Positions 1 to 5,250 of a stretch of 5,250 bases of DNA are shown here, in pieces. The notes below the pieces were generated by a model. That model was not told where the DNA came from. It saw only the letters and a list, made by a program, of their open reading frames with translations, and did not search any database. The position numbers were made by a program, and so were the translations under genes. Location: positions 1-5,250 of the forward strand of contig JADJQM010000008.1 in the NCBI GenBank assembly GCA_016712715.1. The letters are read 5' to 3'. Source of the DNA: Rhodospirillaceae bacterium (GTDB lineage Bacteria; Pseudomonadota; Alphaproteobacteria; Dongiales; Dongiaceae). Every line of letters starts with the position of its first letter. The stretch's first letter is position 1.

Positions 1-1
1 G

Positions 2-539
2 AAGGTCCTGCGCCGTCCGCTCGACATCGTCCTCGTGCGGAAGATTCGCGCGCCATTCCAGCCGGAACTGGCCCTGGGGGCTGTGGTCGACGGCGATCGC
101 CCGGAGATTGTTCTCAACGACTTTGCCAAGGGCCTGGAGCCGAGCGAGGAGGCGATCAATGCCGCCGCCGCGCTGGAACTGAAGGAGATCGAACGACGCC
201 GGGCGATCTATCTGTGTGGCCGGCATCCCGAAGCGGCCCAAGGTCGTACGGCGATTCTGGTTGATGATGGGTTGGCGACCGGCGCCACGGCCCGCGCCGC
301 CATCCGTGCCTTGCGCCGTCAACATCCCAAAAGGCTGGTGCTGGCTCTGCCCGTGGCACCGACCGACAGCCTGGCCGGAGATCGCGCCTGAAGTCGACGA
401 AGTGATCTGCCTGGAGACGGATGACCATTTTGGGGCCGTGGGCGCCTATTACCGAGACTTCACCCAGGTGACCGACCAGGAGGTTGTCGCCATTCTGGGC
501 GAGGCGCATGCCGTCTGCCGGCAGACTACCGGGCGATGA
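2..539 (+). CDS. Stand-alone phosphoribosyltransferase (PRTase type I fold), 5'-truncated, one frameshift
   Basis: Proteins of this family bind PRPP and act on an undefined base or phosphoribosyl substrate; they are probably cytosolic. The reading starts outside the window: it is open from base 2 (KVLRRPLDIVLVRKI), and about 50 N-terminal residues are missing. The PRPP-binding motif VDDGLATGATARA lies at 260-298, with the paired acidic residues and the GATA(R) loop intact. The frame breaks near 377: bases 371-379 read as if one G is extra. Removing it joins APTDSLA to EIAPEVDEVICLE and carries the protein to the TGA at 537-539, with the typical ending VGAYYRDFTQVTDQEV. As written, the first frame stops at 391. 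The GTG at 35 is internal and should not be taken as the start. The gene is convergent with phnN, with one base between the stops. The family is clear; the substrate is not known. Confidence 0.85.
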
Positions 540-540
540 T

Positions 541-1091
541 CTAGCTGGTTGCGCTCATGAGGATCTGAACCAGTTCGGCGCCGGCCAGTTCAATCGGGCC
601 GCTGTTGTCGATCCTGCGCAGAGCCGGATGTTCTATCTCTTCACAGCGTCGGCGCGGCGGAGGCGGGCCTCGATCTCGGCCTGTGTCTCTCGCCCCCTGG
701 CTTCCAGCCTCTGCCGCAAAGTGGCCGGCGGGACATCGATCAGGATGGGGAGCATGTCCGAGTGGCGCGCGGCGGCCCCCGAAACAGGCCCGCGAACCAT
801 TCATGATCACCGACATGCCGTGCAACAGCCAGATGCCGACTTCCAGCCCAACTGCATAGCGGATGCCATGAGCGTTCAATCCAGCAGGAACAGCGTTGTC
901 GCGGCGAAGGTCGATCGCCCTCGCTCAGCGAGACATAGTTTTCATGGCCCATATCCGGTGGCCGGGTGACATAGCGATGGGCAACGAGCAGCTTGCAGCG
1001 CCCATCCAGTCGGGCGCGGGCATAGCGCAGCACGCTGTCCTTGCCCGACCCCCCGAGGCCCCATGAGGTAGATCAGTCGACCGGTGGACAT
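541..1091 (-). CDS. phnN: Ribose 1,5-bisphosphate phosphokinase, PhnN type (frame-broken as read)
   Basis: PhnN uses ATP to turn ribose 1,5-bisphosphate into PRPP; in E. coli it belongs to phosphonate breakdown. The start ATG (1091-1089) follows GAGGAG (1101-1096) and gives MSTGRLIYLMGP, the canonical beginning. The P-loop follows at about 1066-1040 but is split by a frame change in G-runs (GPRGVGQ in one frame, GSGKD in the other). Next come VLRYARARL, LLVAHRYVTRPP and ENYVSLSEGD, all typical. After a break near 912 the frame reads FAATTLFLLD; after another near 879 it reads AHGIRYAVGLEVGIWLLHG and NGSRA, matching the HxxG and NGSRA blocks of PhnN. After breaks near 778 and 640 it ends LRQRLEARGRETQAEIEARL and IDNSG..LVQILMSATS, stop at 543-541. 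The total of about 183 residues matches E. coli PhnN (185). No other phosphonate gene is visible, so a role in nucleotide recycling is more likely here. The gene is divergent from the phosphorylase gene. Confidence 0.88.
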
Positions 1092-1095
1092 GGCA

Positions 1096-1101
1096 CTCCT
1101 C
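1096..1101 (-). promoter_or_regulatory. Ribosome binding site of phnN
   Basis: On the minus strand GAGGAG sits four bases before the ATG at 1091-1089. It fixes the phnN start and shows that this gene's translation signal is intact although its frame is broken. Confidence 0.65.
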
Positions 1102-1116
1102 GCCCCATCTCGAAAT

Positions 1117-1128
1117 GTCGCAAGCGAC
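1117..1128. repeat. Short inverted repeat GTCGC-AA-GCGAC in the phnN leader
   Basis: A perfect 5-bp inverted repeat with a two-base centre lies 26-37 bases upstream of the phnN ATG. It could be a small operator or a leader hairpin, but a repeat this short can arise by chance in GC-rich DNA. Confidence 0.3.
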
Positions 1129-1149
1129 TGACGGTTTTCCGATATCATC

Positions 1150-1191
1150 GCGGCATTCGAACCTGAAGGCTTGATCCAGGTCAAATGCCGC
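1150..1191. repeat. 8-bp inverted repeat GCGGCATT...AATGCCGC enclosing most of the FNR-type site
   Basis: GCGGCATT at 1150-1157 is exactly complementary to AATGCCGC at 1184-1191, with 26 bases between. The right arm overlaps the last base of the FNR-type operator. The arms could bind a second regulator or extrude as a stem; nothing in the sequence decides between these. Confidence 0.4.
1171..1184. promoter_or_regulatory. FNR/FixK/DNR-type operator (TTGATCCAGGTCAA)
   Basis: The 14-mer is a perfect TTGA-N6-TCAA palindrome and matches the TTGAT-N4-(A/G)TCAA binding pattern known for the FNR/ANR/DNR/FixK regulators, which respond to low oxygen or nitric oxide. It lies in the divergent control region, with its centre about 63 bases before the phosphorylase ATG and about 86 bases before the phnN ATG. 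Activation from a centre near -41.5 would place starts near 1219 (plus) or 1136 (minus). On the minus strand GATATC at 1146-1141 is a fair -10 candidate for the latter; the plus-strand -10 is less clear. The site could serve both genes. The sequence match is seen; regulation is inferred. Confidence 0.7.
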
Positions 1192-1240
1192 CGGACTAAA
1201 GCCACGCAAGGTTGCTGTCGACAGGACAGGACCACCGAAC

Positions 1241-2715
1241 ATGCTGAAGCTGCGTCGCATCGCCATCGATACCTATCGCGAGAATGTCGCCTACCTGTCC
1301 CCGCGATTGCCCGGCTCTATCGCGCGGAAAAGTTCCAGGGCCTGGCCAAGATCGAGGTCTCCAGGAATGGCCGTTCGATCCTGGCCGTGCTCAACATCGT
1401 CGATGATCCGGCCCTGCTCGGGCGCGACGAACTTGGTCTGTCGGAGCAGAGCTTCCGGCAATTGAACATCGCCGAGGGCGAAATCGTATCGGTGGCCAGG
1501 CGCGGCCGCCGGCCAGTCGCGAGGCCGTGCGGGCGAAGGTGCTGGGGCAGAGCCTCACTGATCCCGAGTTCGAGATGATCATCCGCGACATTGCCTCGAA
1601 CCGGTACTCAAATGGAAATTGCCGCGTTCCTCATTGCCTCGGCGAGTTTTCTGACCACGGACGAGGTGCTCGGCCCGACCAAGGCGATGGCGGCGGTCGG
1701 CAACAGGCTGACCTGGCCGCAGCGCCCGATCGTCGACAAGCATTGCATCGGCGGCATTCCCGGCAACCGCACCTCGATGATCGTGGTGCCGATCGTCGCC
1801 GCGCATGGGATGATGATTCCCAAGACCTCGTCGCGCGCCATCACGTCCCCGGCCGGCACCGCGGACTCGATGGAGGTGCTGGTCCGGGTGGAGATCGGCA
1901 TCGACGAGATGCGCGAGATTGTGGACGCGTGAAGGGATGTATCGTCTGGGGTGGTCATGTCAATCTGGCGCCGGCGGACGACATTCTCATATCCGTTGAA
2001 CGTTCGCTCGGCATCGACACGCGCGAACAACTGGTCGCGTCGATCTTGTCGAAGAAGCTTGCTGCCGCTCGCCATCTCATCATCGACATCCTGATGGGGG
2101 CCGACCGCCAGGTACGCTCCCCATGTCGACGCCATCCGCATGCAAATTGTTCGAGTTCGTCGGTGATCAGCGGGCCTGACGGTGAATGTCGAGATCACGG
2201 ATGGATCCCAGCCGGTCGGCTTCCGGCGTCGGCCCCGTTGGAGGCGCGGGACGTAATGCGCGTGCTCGAGCGGCAGGCCGACGCGCCGCAGGTCTGCGCC
2301 AGCGCGCTGCTGCTCGCGGGCATATCCTTGAGTTCGATCCTGCCTTGCGCGGTGGACGCGGTCGCGACCGCGCCCGCGAACTTCTGGGTCGGGGCTGCAT
2401 CCAGGGACGGCGGAGATCGCGGCGCGAGGGTGCCAGTCCTTCACTCACGGAGCTGGCCCGCTGACCCATGACGTCCTGGCGCCGGCGGACGGAATTGTGG
2501 GTGGCATCGATTGCTATCGTATCGCACGGCTCGCCCGCGTTGCCGGTGCCCCGTCCGACAAGGGCGCCGGCATCGATCTGTTCAAGAGGTCGGCGACCCA
2601 GTTGAACAGGGTGAACCTCCTATCGGCTCATGCGGCCCACCCCACCGATTTCCGCTTTGCGACACAGATGGCGGCGGATGGAACTGGCTATGAGCTCAAC
2701 GGGCGCATAGGATAG
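1241..2715 (+). CDS. Thymidine/AMP phosphorylase family protein, long form (frame-broken as read)
   Basis: This family cleaves nucleosides or nucleoside monophosphates with phosphate; archaeal relatives (AMP phosphorylase) release ribose 1,5-bisphosphate. The start MLKLRRIAIDTYRENVAYLS opens an N-terminal extension of about 80 residues (YRAEKFQGLAKIEV, LNIVDDPALL), as in the AMP phosphorylases and unlike classical DeoA. The helical phosphorylase domain follows: LTDPEFEMIIRDIA, then KHCIGGIPGNRT (from 1738), the phosphate loop, then KTSSRAITSPAGTADSMEVL (1822-1881), GCIVWGGHVNLAPADDILIS, and SILSKKLAA. The C-terminal domain shows VEITDGSQPVG, LEARDVMRVLE, HILEFDPALRGG, LTHDVLAPADGIV and DKGAGIDLFK, ending DFRFATQMAADGTGYELNG, stop 2713-2715. 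About 491 residues is normal (about 500). Frame changes occur near 1301, 1314, 1503 (lost C), 1611, 1925 (lost C), 2110-2150, 2180, 2230, 2300, 2400-2460, 2590 and 2620. Neighbouring phnN supports NMP rather than thymidine as substrate. Confidence 0.9.
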
Positions 2716-2789
2716 GTGGCAGTAAACAATGTTGGGCCTCCTGCGCGGTCGTGCCGTCGTATCCAGCCCCTGCCGCGAGGAAACGACCA
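2716..2789 (+). promoter_or_regulatory. Short intergenic leader with ribosome binding site GAGGAAA
   Basis: The 74 bases between the phosphorylase stop and the next start hold GAGGAAA at 2777-2783, six bases before the ATG at 2790. That decides the start in favour of 2790 over the in-frame ATG at 2751. I see no clear promoter or terminator here, so the downstream gene is probably co-transcribed with the phosphorylase gene. Confidence 0.6.
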
Positions 2790-3381
2790 ATGCCCAACCG
2801 CATGCAGGAACTGGCCGACGAGATCATCAAGCTGCACGCTGAGCTCGACCGCGAGATCGAGACGCGTCGCAAGGCCTTGGGATGGCATGTAAATCGCAAG
2901 TTCATCGAATTCGAACGTGGCATCGTGATGGAGCATCGCCGGTTGCGCAAGACCGTCGGCAAGTTCATCGCGCAGGCGCCGATCGGATTCCGCTGAGTGT
3001 CCCAGTGATCTACTCTGCCGGATTCTGCCGCTGTTGCTGGTGGATGTCTGGGCCAGCCTCTACCAATCCATCTGTTTCCGGATCTACCACATCCCGCGCG
3101 TCAAGCGGCGGACTATATCACCTTTGATCGACGGCATCTTGCCTACCTCAACTGGATCGAGGCCCTGAACTGCGTCTATTGCGGCTATGCCAATGGCGTC
3201 ATTGCCTATATCCGCGAGATCGGCAGTCGCACCGAACAGTTCTGGTGCCCGATCAAACATGCCGCAGGTGCCGGATCCCCACCAGCGGTATCACGAATCC
3301 TTGAATATGGCGATGCCGGCGGTTACCGCGCCCGGGCGAGAGTTCCGCGAGGCTTCGTACCGAGGGAAGTCCGGGACCTAG
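2790..3381 (+). CDS. Uncharacterised protein with hydrophobic segment and CxxC...CPIKH motif (frame-broken)
   Basis: I recall similar unnamed proteins but no known function. The start MPNRMQELADEIIKLHAELD has a good ribosome binding site and opens a charged, helix-forming region of about 65 residues (ELDREIETRRKALGWHVNRK), possibly coiled coil. Next, read across frames, comes a hydrophobic stretch ILPLLLVDVWASLYQSICF (about 3022-3078), which may touch or enter the membrane, then IYHIPRVKRR and DYITFDRRHLAYLNWIEALN. The core is CVYC at 3171-3182 followed, after 21 residues, by CPIKH in RTEQFWCPIKHA. These cysteines and the histidine could hold a metal or a redox pair. The end reads PHQRYHE, LEYGDAGGYRAR and REFREASY. 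Breaks fall near 2993, 3018 and 3110 (each as if one base were lost), near 3270 and 3298, and probably 3325. The stop at 3379-3381 is the best guess; it overlaps the convergent dehydrogenase stop. Length is about 197 residues. Confidence 0.75.
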
Positions 3382-4358
3382 CTGGACGGAACGAGCACCG
3401 CGGCGCCCTGATAGGCGCGCCGTGGCGGCAGATCGTCGAGCGCCTGATTGGCGTTCCCCAGGGGATGAGCCTGGTCTGCGTCCTGATTGGAATCTGCGGA
3501 GCCAAAGCGAAGTCGAGTCCATCCTGGCGTGTCAGGTTGGCGACCGAAACAATTTCAGCCTTCGCCAGAGCAGCTCATAGGGAAGCTCGGGATATCGCTC
3601 ATGTGAATGCCGGCACACACCACCCGGCCACCGGGCCGCACCGCCCGCAAGGCGGCGGCCGGCACCAGGCGCCGACGGGCGCAAAGATGATGGCGGCATC
3701 GAGCGGCTCCGGCGGCGCTGCGTCGGAAGGGCCGGACCAGACCGCACCGAGGTCGTGGGCGAAGGTCCTGGCGGCATCGTCTCCCGGCCGCACGAAGGCA
3801 TAGATGGCACGACCTTCATGCCTGGCCACCTGGATCACGATATGCGCGGCAGCGCCAAAGCCATAGAGGCCCAGGCGTTGCGCGCCGCCCGCCTTGCGGA
3901 GGGCTCGATAGCCGATCAGGCCCGCGCAGAGGAGTGGCGCCGCCTCGGCATCGCTGTAGGCGCGCGGTATCGGCAGGCAATAGCGCGCATCGGCAATCAC
4001 CAGATTCGGCACAGCCGCCATCGCGGCGCTGATAACCTGTGAATGCCGCCGCCTCACACAGATTTTCGCGCCTGCGCGGCATTGCGGGCAGGTACCGCAG
4101 GTAGGCCACAGCCATGGCACCCGACGCGATCGCCGAGCTGGAGATCGCGCACGTCGGGACCCGTTGCCACCACCGTACCGATCACCCGCTGACCTGGTAT
4201 CCTCGGCAGCGGAATGTCCGGCAATTCGCCATCGACGACGTGAAGGTCCGTGCGGCACACACCGCAGGCGTGGATCTTGATGAGAACTCACCGCGATCAG
4301 GCGCCTGCCAGATCCGTTCCTGTCGGACCAGTGCTGCGCCGCAGGTGGTGAGGACCAT
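3378..4358 (-). CDS. Zinc-dependent alcohol dehydrogenase family protein, about 330 aa (frame-broken)
   Basis: Medium-chain dehydrogenases interconvert alcohols and aldehydes with NAD(P). From the ATG at 4358, after AAGGGGA, the protein reads MVLTTCGAALVRQERIWQAP, then IKIHACGVCRTDLHVVDGEL (catalytic-zinc Cys) and PRIPGQRVIGTV. It continues VGVPWLWPTCGTCPQCRAGA plus ENLC (structural-zinc Cys set), AAAFTGYQ, IADARYCLPIP, and APLLCAGLIGYRALRKAG. The nucleotide-binding turn is LYGFGAAAHIVIQVARHEGR, followed by FVRPGDDAARTFAHDLGA and AAIIFAPVGA. The C-terminal part reads SFPYELLWR-type, VANLTRQDGLDF, QIPIRTQ and LGNANQALDDL, ending AYQGAAVLVPSS with stop 3380-3378. Breaks lie near 4290, 4167, 4066, 4020, 3665-3690, 3590, 3545 and 3420-3460. 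One oddity is GQR where the GHE/GHQ motif with the catalytic-zinc His is expected. An ATG at 4382 is an alternative start with a weaker ribosome binding site. The gene follows the ATPase gene on the same strand. The alcohol substrate is unknown. Confidence 0.88.
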
Positions 4359-4363
4359 GGCAG

Positions 4364-4370
4364 TCCCCTT
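4364..4370 (-). promoter_or_regulatory. Ribosome binding site of the alcohol dehydrogenase
   Basis: AAGGGGA on the minus strand lies five bases before the ATG at 4358-4356. It is the best reason to prefer this start to the in-frame ATG at 4382, which has only a weak upstream match. Confidence 0.5.
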
Positions 4371-4402
4371 GGCACCGGCCATTCCGGTGGAGTCTGTCGC
4401 TC

Positions 4403-5250
4403 TCACGAAACCGGTTCTCCCGCTGCCTGTCGCGCCGAGATATCCCTGCACGGTCTCAATGATGGTATTCAAATCGCCGTTGGCATCGACGCGATGCCAA
4501 TTGACGGCACCCAGATCGTAGGTCAATTGACGCTGCAGCACAGTGGCATTGGCGTCCGATGCATCAGCCGCACGGGTACCGATCCGTGTCTGCATGGTTG
4601 CCGGGGCGACATCGAGCCAGACGCCGCTGAAAGTCACGCCACAGCTGCGGGCGAGCCGCTCGAAGGCATCGCGCTCTTCGGGCATGGCGGAGACCGCGTC
4701 GATGATGACGGTTTGCCCTGACTGCAGGGCTCTGGTCGCCCGCACCTCGATCTCGGCATAGACCCGCTTGCTGACCTCGGCCATATAGCTTTCAGCCGGC
4801 AGGGCCTGTTCCGGGGGAACTTGAAAGAGTTGCTTGCGAATGACATCGCTGCGCAGAACGCGCGCGCCGGCAGCAGGTCCGATCGCACCAGCGACGGCAG
4901 CCGCTACGGTGGATTTGCCGCTGCCACTCGGCCGCCAATGGCGACCAGTCCTGGCGGGACAGGGGCGCAGGAGGTCGATGGCGAACTCAAGATACCGCTT
5001 CGCCTCGGTCAGGTGTTCCTGCTGGTGTTGCTCATCCGCCTGTGCGGCGGCGCCTGCAACATGGGCCCCGGACCAGCGGCGCGCAAGGACATGAAGAGTG
5101 GCAGCAGTGGTAAACCATTTCGTCGTCGCCGGCGAGATCGGGTACCGGTTGAAGACCTGGCCGCAGGGGCGCCTCAAGCCCGCGATACCGCAGATCCATC
5201 AGCAGAAAAGCGAGGTCGTAGAGCGGCCATCAATGCAGGAGATGAGCTTG
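4403..5250 (-). CDS. Two-domain aminoglycoside-phosphotransferase-like / P-loop kinase protein, C-terminal half (5'-truncated, frame-broken)
   Basis: Proteins of this architecture (COG2187 followed by COG0645) join a kinase-like aminoglycoside phosphotransferase domain to a P-loop ATP-binding domain; their substrate is unknown. The window starts near the end of the first domain: LYDLAFLLMDLRYRGLEA (around 5223-5170), then GQVFNRY, DLAGDDE and LPLLPLFMSLRAA across frames. A linker AEQ-rich helix follows, with AKRYLEFAIDLL. The P-loop reads LVAIGG then SGSGKSTVAAAVAGAIG (about 4944-4890), with two compensating indels just before it. Next come ARVLRSDVIRKQLF, AESYMAEVSKRVYAE, GQTVIIDAVSAMPEERDAFE (Walker-B-like), FSGVWLDVAPATMQTRIGTR, ASDANATVLQRQLTYDLGAV and WHRVDANGDL. 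These are hallmark segments of the family. As written the frame runs on into the dehydrogenase gene; a one-base shift near 4430 would end it at the TGA at 4405-4403. The N-terminal phosphotransferase domain lies beyond the right edge. The gene sits upstream of the dehydrogenase and is probably in its operon. Confidence 0.85.

Larger units (their letters stand above)
1092..1240. promoter_or_regulatory. Divergent phnN / phosphorylase control region
   Basis: These 149 bases separate two divergent starts and must hold the promoters for both directions. They contain the FNR-type operator, the 8-bp inverted repeat around it and the small phnN-leader repeat. A likely ribosome binding site for the plus-strand gene, AGGA at 1228-1231, lies nine bases before the ATG at 1241. 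No convincing sigma-70 -35/-10 pair is visible on either strand, which fits promoters that depend on an activator. Confidence 0.6.

Noticed and set aside
484..969. Plus-strand open frame of 161 codons
   Set aside because: It is antisense to phnN and low in recognisable motifs; the minus strand carries the clear PhnN blocks.
1608..2444. Long minus-strand open frame of 278 codons
   Set aside because: It lies antisense to the phosphorylase gene, whose motifs are unmistakable on the plus strand. Its arginine/proline-rich translation resembles no family and is typical of antisense frames in GC-rich DNA.
2497..2715. Separate small gene of 72 codons, first thought to be a ribose-phosphate pyrophosphokinase fragment
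   Set aside because: The segments IDCYRIARLARVAGAPSDKGAGIDLF and ATQMAADGTGYEL are the normal C-terminus of the long phosphorylase, detached only by a frame break.
1241..2715. Classical thymidine phosphorylase DeoA
   Set aside because: DeoA is about 440 residues and lacks the N-terminal extension. The KHCIGGIPGN and TSSRAITSPAGTAD forms match the AMP-phosphorylase-like branch better.
4276..4292. TTGATGAGAACTCA as a second FNR-type site
   Set aside because: The right half ACTCA does not match TCAA, and the site lies within the dehydrogenase coding sequence.
4182..4403. Fusion of the P-loop kinase protein with the alcohol dehydrogenase, suggested by one continuous frame
   Set aside because: A dehydrogenase start with its own ribosome binding site lies inside the run. 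The kinase family normally ends before it, and a nearby frame shift would supply a stop, so the run-on is best seen as an artefact of an indel.
1..5250. CRISPR arrays, tRNA/rRNA genes, insertion-sequence ends or transposase
   Set aside because: No regularly spaced repeats, tRNA-like folds, transposase motifs or terminal inverted repeats were seen on either strand.

Overview
This 5.25 kb window is GC-rich (roughly 60-65 percent by eye) with compact, mostly abutting genes. It looks like a chromosomal segment of a proteobacterium, most likely an alphaproteobacterium, judging by codon use, GTG/ATG starts with GAGG-type ribosome binding sites, an FNR/FixK-type operator and the protein families present. 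I cannot name a genus.

No gene reads through in a single frame. Each of six recognisable proteins can be followed end to end only by changing frame, from one break in the first gene to about ten in the largest. Homology to known families, start and stop signals and motif order stay intact across the breaks. The likeliest explanation is uncorrected single-base insertions and deletions in the sequence. Recent decay of the whole cluster is the alternative. Gene extents below are therefore reconstructions across frames.

Layout, left to right: (1) 1-539, plus strand, the C-terminal three quarters of a stand-alone phosphoribosyltransferase cut by the left edge; (2) 541-1091, minus strand, PhnN-type ribose 1,5-bisphosphate phosphokinase, convergent with the first gene and one base away; (3) 1092-1240, a divergent control region with a perfect FNR/FixK-type half-site pair TTGA-N6-TCAA; (4) 1241-2715, plus strand, a thymidine/AMP-phosphorylase family protein of the long type with an N-terminal extension; (5) 2790-3381, plus strand, an uncharacterised protein with a short hydrophobic segment and a CxxC...CPIKH motif; (6) 3378-4358, minus strand, a zinc-dependent alcohol dehydrogenase of about 330 residues; (7) about 4403-5250, minus strand, the C-terminal half of a two-domain protein with an aminoglycoside-phosphotransferase-like end followed by a P-loop kinase/ATPase domain, cut by the right edge.

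The first half has a coherent metabolic reading. A nucleoside-monophosphate phosphorylase would release ribose 1,5-bisphosphate, PhnN would phosphorylate it to PRPP, and a phosphoribosyltransferase could use PRPP. With the FNR-type operator and the fermentative-type alcohol dehydrogenase, the window looks like part of an oxygen-limitation island that combines nucleotide recycling with redox balancing. The pathway and its regulation are inferences; the gene families and the operator sequence are seen directly.
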